Shown: positions 25,086 through 36,478, counted from the stretch's first letter. The stretch is 64,000 nt of DNA from Pratylenchus scribneri (GCA_030063045.1 JAQSEB010000198.1:62001-126000), one strand, 5' to 3'. The notes: generated from the letters alone by a model not told the origin. Program-made: numbers and translations.

Positions 25086-25580
25086 CTAAAATAAAAAATA
25101 TTATTTTTTTATTCAATTTTATTTATTTCCTACAAAAATTCCCTGATTATTCCTGAAAAATTTTACAATTAAATTGAGAAGAACCGCCATTTCAGGGATT
25201 AATGTTAATAAAATGTGATCACAGCATTCAAAGTTAATAGTTAATTAAAGGCAGTTAAACGTGTAGAAGACGATGAAAAAAATTAATTTTAATAATTTAA
25301 TTAATTTAATAAATTTATTAATTATTTTAAATATCTGTAAACCTGAAAAATTTTTATTTTAATTTATTCCGATTTGCCAACCAATTTTGGAACCTTTTTT
25401 TGTAATTTTAAAAATTCAGTATTTTTGCGTTTTTTTTTAAAAAATTAAAGCTGGAAAATCGGAACATTTTTATTTATTTTTTAATGCAATTTTTGATAAT
25501 TTCTTTTTTAATAAATAAAAAAAATTGTTCCGTAAATTGATCAAAAATATTTATAATTTTTTTTTGAAATTTTAACAAAC
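25086..25580 (-). other. Intron (495 bp)
   Basis: Very AT-rich; nothing else seen. Confidence 0.5.
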
Positions 25581-25607
25581 CGGCTGCCTCCTCAGCGATT
25601 AGCGTTT
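25581..25607 (-). CDS. Probable 27 bp microexon
   Basis: Nine codons (ETLIAEEAA), phase 1 to 1, preceded by ATTTCAG and followed by GTTTGT. It fits the flanking phases exactly, but skipping it also does, so it may be alternative or false. Confidence 0.45.
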
Positions 25608-26449
25608 CTGAAATGATTAAATAGGAGAGTAAAATTTAGAGTTTAATTCGAATAGATTTGCTAAGATTTTGTGGGATTGTTTTTTTAAGTACGTTGAAAA
25701 AAGGTTCCTCATCCAGCCCATTTTCATCCTACTCCTCTAATTTCCTAATCAACTGCTGCTGCCTTTTTGCTTGCTTTTCGCTTTCAAACTGATTTTAATG
25801 TGACAAAAAAACATGGCTTTTCACTCAAGTTCAAATTGACAAGCGCAAAAGTTGGCAAGGAGATAAAGGCGGCGGTATCGCGCACCAAAAAAAAATAGAA
25901 ACGGAAAGAAGGGAAAGAGGATATTGGGGCCAAAAAGCGCTTTATCCACCGGCTTCTTGATTCTTTAAAAATCACATATCCCTCAGCCCACATCCTCCTA
26001 TTCCTATGCCTCTTCTTTCGTTCCCCGAGTTTCCGTTTGTTTGCACATACGAAAAAAGTGAATAGAGGAGGAAATGTTGATGAGGCAAAAATTCGCGCAA
26101 AACATATTGATTTTTTTGATATAAAATTTTTAGGATTTGCCAGTGATTTTTAAAGGGAGAGTAATTTATACGTTTTGGCTATTTATTGCCTATTTCAACG
26201 AAATTTTTCAAAAATGTAAGCCAAAAATGTTCACAAATTATTGTGTTTTTTATTCAGCAGATTTGATATTTGTCAAAAAAATTCTAATTTCCAAAGGCTC
26301 TAGGGGGCAATTTTTATGAAAAAAATGGATCCCCCCTATTTCGCGCTAGTAACTACATAACATGTAGGATGAATTAAATGTCCATTTAAAAAAAATAAAA
26401 ATAATATTGAATTTGGGATAAAATGAAATTATTTTTAAATTTTCCTTAC
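25608..26449 (-). other. Intron (842 bp) with a GC-elevated core
   Basis: About 25690-26100 is markedly less AT-rich than every other intron here (for example aggcggcggtatcgcgcacc) and has no credible reading frame. It lies just upstream, in transcription terms, of the 13.85 kb exon. Confidence 0.55.
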
Positions 26450-26579
26450 CCTCATCTGGCACAGTTTCGGTTGTTTCAATAGGAGGAGGAGGTGGAGGTG
26501 GCATTTCATCTTTTTTCGGTTCTTCTTTATCCTTCATTTGCTTCTTCAATTTTTCCAGTCGAACCATTTCCTCGACATT
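26450..26579 (-). CDS. Exon: short helix plus polyproline
   Basis: 130 bp, phase 0 to 1. NVEEMVRLEKLKKQMKDKEE then EMPPPPPPPIETTETVPDE. Seven consecutive prolines could bind an SH3 or EVH1 type domain; that is inference only. Confidence 0.75.
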
Positions 26580-26619
26580 CTAGAATTTTTAAAATTAATT
26601 TTTTCTCATAAAAACCAAC

Positions 26620-26843
26620 CTGAATAGTTGGTGACAATGGGAATTTGGCTTCCACTCCTTCGTCTTGTTTCATCTCCTCGAAACGAACATCCAAGTCCAT
26701 TCGTTCGCCATCTTCATTTTCGGGTAACAAAACTGATGATTCACTTTCTGCATATTCAATCTCTTCCATTTTAATGATTCCCTCCGTGCTTGAAGATTCC
26801 TCGCCAGCCTCAATGTCAATGAACACGTTCAAATATTGGGTGC
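26620..26843 (-). CDS. Exon: acidic linker
   Basis: 224 bp, phase 1 to 0. Reads GTQYLNVFIDIEAGEESSST, IKMEEIEYAESESSVLLPEN, then AKFPLSPTIQ. Glu/Ser-rich, probably disordered. Confidence 0.75.
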
Positions 26844-27314
26844 CTGGAATTGTGAAAATATTTACAAAAAAATTTGATAAATTTCGAAAAATTAATTTTG
26901 GAAAATTTCTGAAAAACTTTAAAAAATTTTGGAAAAATTTTAAAAAATTTTGGAATAATTTTAAAAAATTTTTTATAGTTTAATTGAAAATATTTTTGGC
27001 TTTTTTGGCATCAAATAAATGTATTGCACTTATTGACATGACACCAAAAATTTCTTTAGCAAATTATTCTTTGGCAAGCTTATTAAAAAAAATTTGAATT
27101 TTTCGTTAAATTTATTTAATTTTTTTTAATATTTGTATAAATAATAAAAAAATTTCGGAAATAATTTATTTGGATATTTGGCTATTGGATAGAAGCAGAA
27201 GGGAGGCTTAAACGAGAAAGAATTTAGATAGCAATAAAATATAAATTCTCTTACTATTTTAAATATTTCCAAATATATTAATATTATTTTAATAAATTTA
27301 TCAATTAAACTCAC
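26844..27314 (-). other. Intron (471 bp)
   Basis: AT-rich, with an imperfect short tandem pattern (ttttgaaaaattt-like units) around 26870-26980. I see nothing else. Confidence 0.55.
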
Positions 27315-28002
27315 CCATTGGACTCTTGTCCCGTTGAACATCCATATCCAATTGTTGTCCTCCTTCGGGTCTCATCACATCCAATGAATCGTGTTTTCGT
27401 CTTCGCACGGTTTTCTTCTTCGATCTTCTTGTTTCCACTCCTTCCTCTCCCATAGGAGGTAATATTCCAACATCAGCTTTGGTTGCATCCAAATCCGGTT
27501 CAATTATTCTAGCTTCAGAGAATTCTTCCTCATTGAAATGCATAAATTCCTCTTCCAAATCGACTTCATTTATTTTCATATCCTTGTTGAATGAGACACC
27601 AATTCCAATTTTGTCGGTTTTCATTTTCTTCTCACGAATATTTGAGTTGATTTCGCAGAAGGCATCACGGTCAAATGCTCCTTCAAACAATGTCAAATTA
27701 AATGGAATATTCGTCAATTTTGCTGTAGGGTTCATGTCAAAATCGAGAGAAACTTCTTTAGTTTTGCTGTCTTTCGCGGATAATTTATCTTTTTCACGTT
27801 TTTTATTTTCTTCGGCCTTCTTCTTTGTTAATTCATCCGCTTTCTTCTTCTCATCTTCCATTTTCTTCTTTGCTGCTAATTCACCAGCCTTCTTTTTCTC
27901 TTCATCCGCTTTCTTCTTCTCATCTTCCATTTTCTTCTTTGCTGCTAATTCATTCGCCTTCTTCTTCTCATCCTCAGCCTTCTTCTTGGCTAATTCATCA
28001 GC
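27315..28002 (-). CDS. Exon: array 3' boundary into a unique region
   Basis: 688 bp, phase 0 to 1. After a short KKKMEDEKKKADE helix it becomes unique: SLDFDMNPTAKLTNIPFNLT, EGAFDRDAFCEINSNIREKK, acidic NEVDLEEEFMHFNEEEFSEA, and a basic patch ETRRSKKKTVRRRKHDSLD. No known domain recognised. Confidence 0.8.
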
Positions 28003-28117
28003 CTATAATAAATAAAATGTTTTTGATTGTTTATAATATAATTTTGTTACTGAAATTTACGCTACTTTTCCCCTTTCTTATTGTAATAATAATACTATTT
28101 AAGCTATTATTACTCAC

Positions 28118-28684
28118 CTTTTTCTTATCATCTTCTGCCTTCTTCTTCTCATCTTCCATCTTCTTCTTTGCTGCCAAGTCGTCAGCCTTCTTCTTCTCAT
28201 CTTCCATTTTCTTCTTTGTTAATTCATCTGCCTTTTTCTTCTCATCTTCAGCTTTCTTCTTTGCCATCTCAACATCGGATGTTTTTGGTGCAGTTTCTGG
28301 TTTCATCTGAGCAGATTCTTCAACTTTCTGTTCAGGAATAGTTTGAGCTTCAGCCTTTGCTTTATCTTCTTTGATGTCTGAGACAGTTCGTTTCTTTTTC
28401 TTCGCCAATTGAGCATCATCGGGCTTTGGAGCCGGTTCTGGTTTCATTTGAGTTGGTTCGGCCATTTTTTGATCTGGAAGTACTGTTTGAACTTCGGCTG
28501 ATGGTACTTTTTGTTGTTCAGCTTGTTTCTTCTTGGCTAATTCATCAGCTTTCCTCTTCTCATCCTCAGCCTTCTTCTTGGCTAATTCATCAGCTTTCCT
28601 CTTCTCATCCTCAGCCTTATTCTTGGCCAATTCCTCAGCTTTCTTCTTCTCATCCTCAGCCTTCTTCTTGGCTAATTCATCAGC
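28118..28684 (-). CDS. Array-type exon A19
   Basis: 189 codons with three 15-residue units; divergent from the main array (DEKRKADEL, PSAEVQTVLPDQK). Confidence 0.85.
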
Positions 28685-28798
28685 CTATAATAAATAAATG
28701 TTTTTGATTGTTTATAATATAATTTTGTTACTGAAATTTACGCTACTTTTCCCCTTTCTTATTGTAATAATAATACTATTTAAGCTATTATTACTCAC

Positions 28799-29097
28799 CT
28801 TTTTCTTATCATCTTCTGCTTTCTTCTCATCTTCCATCTTCTTTGCTGCCAACTCGTCAGCCTTCTTTTTCTCATCTTCCATTTTCTTCTTTGTTAATTC
28901 ATCTGTTTTTTTCTTCTCATTTGCCATCTCAACATCGGATCTTTTTGGTACAAGTTCTGGTTTCAACTGAGCAGTTTCTTCAATTTTCTGGTCGAGAATT
29001 TGGACTTCTGTTGGCAACATTCCAGCCTTTTCTTTATTTTCTTTAATATCCGAAACAGTTCTTTTCTTTTTCTTCTTGCCATCATCAACGAATACTT
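28799..29097 (-). CDS. Exon: VDDGKKKKKRTVSDI linker fused to array tail
   Basis: 299 bp, phase 1 to 0. The start (EVFVDDGKKKKKRTVSDIKE) matches the exons at 3122, 3812 and 2071; the end matches the A/B array tail. It looks like a chimera of the two exon families. The acceptor is ATTTGAG. Confidence 0.8.
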
Positions 29098-29183
29098 CTC
29101 AAATTATATTTTTAATTATTTTTACAAATAATTTTATTAAGCAAATTGTACAAAAGATATTGAAATTTAATGAATTTTCTTAC

Positions 29184-29973
29184 CTGGTTCGTCTCCTTTG
29201 CCTTTATCGATTGATGGTTTCTTTGTGGTTGCCGGTTTCTCTTCATCTAATTGGAATTTCTTCACTGTGGTATCCACTTTCTCTTGTCCATCCTTGGCCT
29301 TCTTCATCGCTGCTTCGGCTTCTTCTTTAGCTTTTTGTTCAGCTAATCGCTTATCTTCAATCGATTTTCTGCGTTGCGCGGCTTCATCCTCTTTTCGTTT
29401 TCGTTCCTCTTCTTCTTTGGCTAAAGCCTTCTCTTTACGCTTTCGGGCCAACTCATCCATTTTGGTCTTGGCTTCGTCTTCTTCCGCTTTCTTTTCATCT
29501 TCTTGCCGAATTCCTTTCTTTCCTTGTTTTAATTTTTCTGTTTTTTCTTCTTCAAAAAATAGTTTTTCGCCAGCTTTTTTGCTTTTTGGTAATTCCAATT
29601 TTATTTGTTTTTCTTCATCTGGCGATTTCGTTGCTATTTCCTCGACTTTCTTATCGTCTGGTTTTTTCACTGTTAATTTTGAGCTCGGTTCTTCGGCAAT
29701 TTTTTCTTTGCTTTTATCTATTGATGTCTTTTTGGTTTGAGGCAGCTTTTCTTCATCCAATTTGAATTTCTTTACTGTTGTGTCCACCTTCTCTTGTTCA
29801 TCCATTGCTTTCTTCAATGCCGCATCGGCATCCTTCTTTGCCTCCAATGCTTTTCGAGCTTTTTCTTCATCCGATTCCTTTGCTTTCAAAAGAGCTTCTT
29901 CTTTCACTCGTTTTTCATCCTCCTCTTTTTTCTTTTTGGCTTCTTCACGTCGTCTTGCCATTTCATCCATTGT
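29184..29973 (-). CDS. Exon: MDEMARRREEAKKKK module, copy 1
   Basis: 790 bp, phase 0 to 1, acceptor TTTCAG, donor GTAAGA. Contains MDEMARRREEAKKKKEEDEK, a long Ala/Lys helix, LDEEKLPQTKKTSIDKSKEK, and AAQRRKSIEDKRLAEQKAKE. Its 5' half is almost identical in DNA to the exon at 4508, 25 kb away. Confidence 0.85.
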
Positions 29974-30389
29974 CTGAAATAAGAAATTTTACTATTTACT
30001 ATGAAAATTTTTTCTTTTATATGTTGATTGAAAAAAGATATTCAAATGTAATCAAAATATGATCATTTGAAATATTAAAAAAAAAAGTAACATTTTATTA
30101 TCCCATTTGACATTTTATCCTATTTTCTTATAATATTGAATTTCCTCATAAATTTCCATATTCATTCATATTCCCAATCAATATCCACAAATATTTCAAT
30201 AAATTGATTTTCTCCTAATATCGACCACTGTAAATAAATAATAGTAAATATTCCCTAATTATTATGTCTTATTATTGGTTTTCATTAACGACCAAATATA
30301 ATGTCAAAAGCCAAAATTATTTATTTTTTGGCGTCACAGGAATTGATTGATTATCTTCAATTTCATTGTTCGAATGAAAAACTGCGAGG

Positions 30390-31131
30390 CAGTGTTTTCC
30401 TGTTCCAACTTGGAACAGGAACAGGAATAGGAACAGGAACAGAACAGATTTTCTGTTCTTAAACTGTTCCAAAGACAAAATTTTTTTTCAAAAAATTTTA
30501 GAGAAAATTTTAATTTTTTTTATTTTTTTTCCCAATTCTTAATAAAAACTTCAAAGAGAAGTAAAGGAAGGCAAGTACCAACTAAAAAGGAGTATTATTT
30601 CATACATATCATCAACCATAAATCTTGCGAAAATTTCTTTTTTGACCAAAAATATTCGGCGTAAAATGACAATTCGGGTCCATCTTTGATAATAAATTTC
30701 ACAAAAAAATCAAGTTCTTAATTAGTGCTTTTCGTGAACCGAACAACCAATCAGTCTGGGGTTGGGAAAGATGGGTGAATTCCCTCTCCCTAAACGAAAA
30801 ATGTAAAAAAAAGTAAATGGTGATCCTTTAGTTTTTGTATTTAGATCCAAATTTTTGGCCATATTTTGGGTTGGCATCGGAAATTTGAGAAAGAACAAAT
30901 AAAAGCCCCAAGAAAATTCAAAAATTTCAATTCCTCCCCGATAATTTCCCCTGATTTACGAGTTTCTCAGGAACAGTCTAGGAACAGCCAATTTTGCTCT
31001 GTTCCTGTTCTGTTCCTGTTCCAAAAATTTTTCAAACTGTTCTGTTCTATTCTAAATCATGGAACAGGGACAGGAACAGAACAGGAACAGGTCAGGAACA
31101 GAACAGAATCAGAGGAACAGGGAAAACACTG
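30390..31131. mobile_element. Non-autonomous hAT-type element (MITE-like), 742 bp
   Basis: The left end starts CAGTGTTTTCC and the right end is its exact complement, GGAAAACACTG. An 8 bp direct repeat, ctgcgagg, flanks both sides (30382-30389 and 31132-31139). CAGTG...CACTG termini with 8 bp target duplications are characteristic of hAT transposons. Just inside both ends are clusters of GGAACAG/CTGTTCC, like hAT subterminal transposase-binding repeats. No transposase frame is present. Confidence 0.85.
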
Positions 31132-31166
31132 CTGCGAGGTAAATTCAAGCTTTTATTGGACTATTA

Positions 31167-31656
31167 TTAATTAATAGAGAGCAGATTTACATTTTTTAAA
31201 ATCGCGATTTAAAAAAATATTGGAAAAAAGTCTAGAATAGCGACAAAAATGTCAAAATATTGATAAAATATTGAAATAAAATTTTTTTCCAAAAATTTTT
31301 ATATTCAAAAAAATCATTTTTTTACGAAAAAAAATATTTTTCATCAAAAAGGCTTATTTATTGAGGTTATCTTTTTTCCAAAAGTCCTTTAATTTTTCTA
31401 AAAAAATTTTTGCCTCAAAAAATTTTCCCAAAAATTTCTTCCTCAAAAATATCTTTTAAAATCATGAAAAATCTAAAATGTTGACAAAGTGATAAAATAA
31501 TAAATAAAAAGTTTCACAATATTGAAATATATTAAAAATTGACAAAAATTGTTTCAAATCAAAAAATTTCTTCACAAAATATTTTTGATCTGTTTTCATT
31601 AGCAAATGCTTAGAAAAAATATTTTAAAAAATGTAAATCCGCTATCTATTAATTAA
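31167..31656. mobile_element. Second inverted-repeat element, about 490 bp
   Basis: A 36 bp segment at 31167-31202 is repeated in inverted orientation at 31621-31656 with two mismatches. The interior is AT-rich and non-coding. TTAA or TA could be the duplicated target; the superfamily is unresolved. It lies 28 bp from the hAT target duplication. Confidence 0.55.
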
Positions 31657-31970
31657 CTATATGAATATAATTTTATACTTATAATTAAAATGTACAATTT
31701 TTAATAAATAAAATGTATTACATTAATCTTAAAAACAATAAGGTAGGTATTTTATCTTAACCTATATATAATATATATTTACATATATTATTTTAAAAAT
31801 TTAATTTAAAAATATACGATGTCTATATTTTTTGGAAATTTTATTATGTAATACTGCTATATATAAAGTTTAAATATTTTTTTCAATTAAAATTTGACTT
31901 TTCAAATTATTTTTTTTTTGAAATTTTTCGACTAAATAAATAATTTACAAATCATAATAAAGAAACCAAC

Positions 31971-33044
31971 CTTTTTGGCTTCATCTGCCTCTGCTTTGGC
32001 TTCCTCGTCAGCTTCTCTTCTCTTTTTCAAAACATCATCTCGTTCTTTTCTTCTCCGTTCTTCCTCCTCAATGTCCTTTTCTTGAAGAGATTTCTTCTCC
32101 GGTTCTCCTTTGTCTCCAGTTGCTTTTTTCTTTTCATCTTCCAATGCTTTCTTTTTGGCCAGAGATTCATCTCGTCTTTTCTTTGCTTCGTCAGCTCGTT
32201 TCTTCATTTCTTCCTCTTCTTTTCGCTTCTTTTCATCAGCCACTTTTTTGGCTTTTTCTTGTTCTTCGGCAATCTTTTTCTTTTGTAATGATATTGGTTT
32301 TTGTTTTTCATCCGTAATTAAATCAGATGTTTTATCTTGTTCCTGCTGAATTTTCTGATCTGGGAGTAAGGTTTGTACATCTGTTGGTTGAGCTTCAGCC
32401 TTGGCTTTATCTTCTTTGATGTCTGAGACAGTTCGTTTCTTTTTCTTTGCCAATTGAGCATCATCGGGCTTTGGAGCCGGTTCTGGTTTCATTTGAGTTG
32501 GTTTGGCCATTTTTTGATCTGGAAGTACTGCTTGAACTTCGGCTGGTGGCACTTTCTGTTGTTCAGCTTGTTTCTTCTTGTCTAATTCATCAGCCTTCTT
32601 CTTCTCATCCTCAGCCTTCTTCTTGGCTAATTCATCAGCCTTCTTCTTCTCATCCTCAGCCTTCTTCTTTGCTAATTCATCAGCTTTCTTCTTCTCATCC
32701 TCAGCCTTCTTCTTTGCTAATTCATCAGCTTTCTTCTTCTCTTCCTCAGCCTTATTCTTGGCCAATTCCTCAGCTTTCTTCTTCTCATCCTCAGCCTTCT
32801 TCTTGGCTAATTCATCAGCCTTCTTCTTTTCATCCTCAGCCTTCTTCTTTGCTAATTCGTCAGCATTCTTCTTCTCCTCCTCAGCCTTATTCTTGGCCAA
32901 TTCCTCAGCCTTCTTCTTTTCATCCTCAGCCTTCTTCTTGGCCAATTCTTCAGCTTTCTTTTTCTCATTCTCAGCTTTATTCCTGGCCAATTCCTCAGCT
33001 TTCTTCTTCTCATCCTCGGCATTCTTCTTGGCTAATTCATCAGC
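31971..33044 (-). CDS. Exon: last A-type helix fused to a second coiled-coil module
   Basis: 358 codons, phase 0-0, donor GTTGGT. It begins like an A exon up to RTVSDIKEDKAKAEAQ, then switches to a different Lys/Arg/Glu helix (SLQKKKIAEEQEKAKKVAD; KKRADEAKKRRDESLAKKK; EEERRRKERDDVLKKRRE). This second part also ends the exons at 5672 and 2071. Confidence 0.85.
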
Positions 33045-33156
33045 CTATAATAAATAAATGTTTTTGATGTTTAAATATAATTTTGTTACTGAAATTTACG
33101 CTACTTTTCCCCTTTCTTATTGTAATAATAATACTATTTAAGCTATTATTACTCAC

Positions 33157-33858
33157 CTTTTTCTTATCATCTTCTGCCTTCTTCTTCTCATCTTCCATTT
33201 TCTTCTTTGCTGCCAACTCGTCAGCCTTTTTCTTCTCATCTTCCATTTTCTTCTTTGTTAATTCATCTGCCTTTTTCTTCTCATCTTCAGCTTTCTTCTT
33301 TGCCATTTCAACATCGGATGGTTTTGGTGCAGTTTCTGGTTTCATCTGAGCAGATTCTTCAACTTTCTGTTCAGGAATAGTTTGAGCTTCAGCCTTGGCT
33401 TTATCTTCTTTGATGTCTGAGACAGTTCGTTTCTTTTTCTTTGCCAATTGAGCATCATCGGGCTTTGGAGCCGGTTCTGGTTTCATTTGAGTTGGTTCGG
33501 CCATTTTTTGATCTGGAAGTACTGCTTGAACTTCGGCTGGTGGCACTTTCTGTTGTTCAGCTTGTTTCTTCTTGGCTAATTCATCAGCCTTCTTCTTCTC
33601 ATCCTCAGCCTTCTTCTTTGCTAATTCATCAGCCTTCTTCTTCTCATCCTCAGCCTTCTTCTTTGCTAATTCATCAGCTTTCTTCTTCTCATCCTCAGCC
33701 TTCTTCTTTGCTAATTCATCAGCTTTCTTCTTCTCCTCCTCAGCCTTATTCTTGGCCAATTCCTCAGCTTTCTTCTTCTCATCCTCAGCCTTCTTCTTGG
33801 CCAATTCCTCAGCTTTCTTCTTCTCATCCTCAGCATTCTTCTTGGCTAATTCATCAGC
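33157..33858 (-). CDS. Array exon A18
   Basis: 234 codons, six units, nearly identical to the exon at 33971. Confidence 0.85.
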
Positions 33859-33970
33859 CTATAATAAATAAATGTTTTTGATGCTTAAATATAATTTTGT
33901 TACTGAAATTTACGCTACCTTTCCCCTTTCTTATTGTAATAATAATACTATTTAAGCTATTATTACTCAC

Positions 33971-34672
33971 CTTTTTCTTATCATCTTCTGCCTTCTTCTT
34001 CTCATCTTCCATTTTCTTCTTTGCTGCCAACTCGTCAGCTTTTTTCTTCTCATCTTCCATTTTCTTCTTTGTTAATTCATCTGCCTTTTTCTTCTCATCT
34101 TCAGCTTTCTTCTTTGCCATCTCAACATCGAATGGTTTTGGTGCAGTTTCCGGTTTCATCTGAGCAGATTCTTCAACTTTCTGTTCAGGAATAGTTTGAG
34201 CTTCAGCCTTGTCTTTATCTTCTTTGATGTCTGAGACAGTTCGTTTCTTTTTCTTCGCCAATTGAGCATCATCGGGCTTTGGAGCCGGTTCTGGTTTCAT
34301 TTGAGTTGGTTCGGCCATTTTTTGATCTGGAAGTACTGCTTGAACTTCGGCTGGTGGCACTTTCTGTTGTTCAGCTTGTTTCTTCTTGGCTAATTCATCA
34401 GCCTTCTTCTTCTCATCCTCAGCCTTCTTCTTTGCTAATTCATCAGCCTTCTTCTTCTCATCCTCAGCCTTCTTCTTTGCTAATTCATCAGCTTTCTTCT
34501 TCTCATCCTCAGCCTTCTTCTTTGCTAATTCATCAGCTTTCTTCTTCTCCTCCTCAGCCTTATTCTTGGCCAATTCCTCAGCTTTCTTCTTCTCATCCTC
34601 AGCCTTCTTCTTGGCCAATTCCTCAGCTTTCTTCTTCTCATCCTCAGCATTCTTCTTGGCTAATTCATCAGC
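33971..34672 (-). CDS. Array exon A17
   Basis: 234 codons, six units; KDKAEAQ and KPFDVEMAKK variants. Confidence 0.85.
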
Positions 34673-34784
34673 CTATAATAAATAAATGTTTTTGATGTTT
34701 AAATATAATTTTGTTACTGAAATTTACGCTACTTTTCCCCTTTCTTATTGTAATAATAATACTATTTAAGCTATTATTACTCAC

Positions 34785-35756
34785 CTTTTTCTTATCATCT
34801 TCTGCCTTCTTCTTCTCATCTTCCATTTTCTTCTTTGCTGCCAACTCGTCAGCCTTCTTCTTCTCATCTTCCATTTTCTTCTTTGTTAATTCATCTGCTT
34901 TTTTCTTCTCATTTGCCATCTCAACATCGGATGGTTTTTGTGCAGTTTCTGGTTTCATCTGAGCAGATTCTTCAACTTTCTGTTCAGGAATAGTTTGAGC
35001 TTCAGCCTTGGCTTTATCTTCTTTGATGTCTGAGACAGTTCGTTTCTTTTTCTTCGCCAATTGAGCATCATCGGGCTTTGGAGCCGGTTCTGGTTTCATT
35101 TGAGTTGGTTCGGCCATTTTTTGATCTGGAAGTACTGCTTGAACTTCGGCTGGTGGCACTTTCTGTTGTTCAGCTTGTTTCTTCTTGGCTAATTCATCAG
35201 CCTTCTTCTTCTCATCCTCAGCCTTCTTCTTTGCTAATTCATCAGCCTTCTTCTTCTCATCCTCAGCCTTCTTCTTTGCTAATTCCTCAGCTTTCTTCTT
35301 CTCATCCTCAGCCTTCTTCTTGGCTAATTCATCAGCCTTCTTCTTTTCATCCTCAGCCTTCTTCTTTGCTAATTCGTCAGCTTTCTTCTTCTCATCCTCA
35401 GCCTTCTTCTTGGCTAATTCATCAGCCTTCTTCTTCTCATCCTCAGCCTTCTTCTTTGCTAATTCATCAGCTTTCTTCTTATCCTCCTCAGCCTTATTCT
35501 TGGCCAATTCCTCAGCTTTCTTCTTCTCATCCTTAGCCTTTTTCTTGGCTAATTCATCAGCCTTCTTCTTCTCATCCTCAGCCTTCTTCTTTGCTAATTC
35601 GTCAGCTTTCTTCTTCTCATCCTCAGCCTTCTTCTTGGCTAATTCATCAGCCTTCTTCTTCTCATCCTCAGCCTTCTTCTTTGCTAATTCATCAGCTTTC
35701 TTCTTATCCTCCTCAGCCTTATTCTTGGCCAATTCCTCAGCTTTCTTCTTCTCATC
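34785..35756 (-). CDS. Array exon A16 with rebuilt acceptor
   Basis: 324 codons. The usual TTTATTATAG acceptor and first ten codons are missing. Intron sequence runs into the middle of a helix unit, leaving TTAAAG before GATGAGAAG. Using that AG gives an 88 bp intron and keeps phase 0. Twelve complete units plus a partial one follow. Confidence 0.7.
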
Positions 35757-35844
35757 CTTTAATATAATTTTTTTACTGAAATTTACGCAACTTTTGCCCC
35801 TTTCTTATTGTAATAATAATACTATTTTAGCTATTATTACTCAC

Positions 35845-36366
35845 CTTTTTCTTATCATCTTCTGCCTTCTTCTTCTCATCTTCCATTTTCTTCTTTGCTG
35901 CCAACTCGTCAGCCTTTTTCTTCTCATCTTCCATTTTCTTCTTTGTTAATTCATCTGCCATTTTCTTCACATCTTCAGCTTTCTTCTTTGCCATCTCAAC
36001 ATCGGATGGTTTTGGTGCAGTTTCTGGTTTCATCTGAGCAGATTCTTCAACTTTCTGTTCAGGAATAGTTTGAGCTTCAGCCTTTGCTTTATGTTCTTTG
36101 ATGTCTGAGACAGTTCTTTTCTTTTTCTTCGCCAATTGAGCATCATCGGGCTTTGGAGCCGGTTCTGGTTTCATTTGAGTTGGTTCGGCCATTTTTTGAT
36201 CTGGAAGTACTGCTTGAATTTCGGCTGGTGGCACTTTCTGTTGTTCAGCTTGTTTCTTCTTGGCTAATTCTTCAGCTTTCTTTTTCTCATTCTCAGCTTT
36301 ATTCCTGGCCAATTCCTCCGCTTTCTTCTTCTCATCCTCAGCATTCTTCTTGGCTAATTCATCAGC
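35845..36366 (-). CDS. Array exon A15
   Basis: 174 codons, only two 15-residue units, the smallest complete A exon. The motif reads RTVSDIKEHK. Confidence 0.85.
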
Positions 36367-36478
36367 CTATAATAAATAAATGTTTTTGATGTTTAAATAT
36401 AATTTTGTTACTGAAATTTACGCTACTTTTCCCCTTTCTTATTGTAATAATAATACTATTTAAGCTATTATTACTCAC

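Larger units (their letters stand above)
29974..31970 (-). other. Large intron (1997 bp) hosting mobile elements
   Basis: It separates the ADEAKK end of one module from the TMDEMARRREEAKKK start of the next. The equivalent introns at 5289-5671 and 661-2070 are 383 and 1410 bp. Two inverted-repeat elements lie inside; the rest is AT-rich. Confidence 0.75.

Noticed and set aside
25784..25993. 69-codon minus-strand frame in the GC-elevated intron
   Set aside because: The product is not like the rest of the gene and no phase-matching splice sites flank it.
30866..31174. 102-codon plus-strand frame overlapping the right end of the hAT element
   Set aside because: Most of its interesting sequence is the GGAACAG repeat, and it crosses the element end. 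It shows no transposase features.
33045..33156. Array exons ending in VSNNSLNSIIITIRKGKSS as separate short proteins
   Set aside because: That tail is translated intron sequence after a consensus GTGAGT donor; splicing to the next ADELAKK exon keeps the frame throughout the array.
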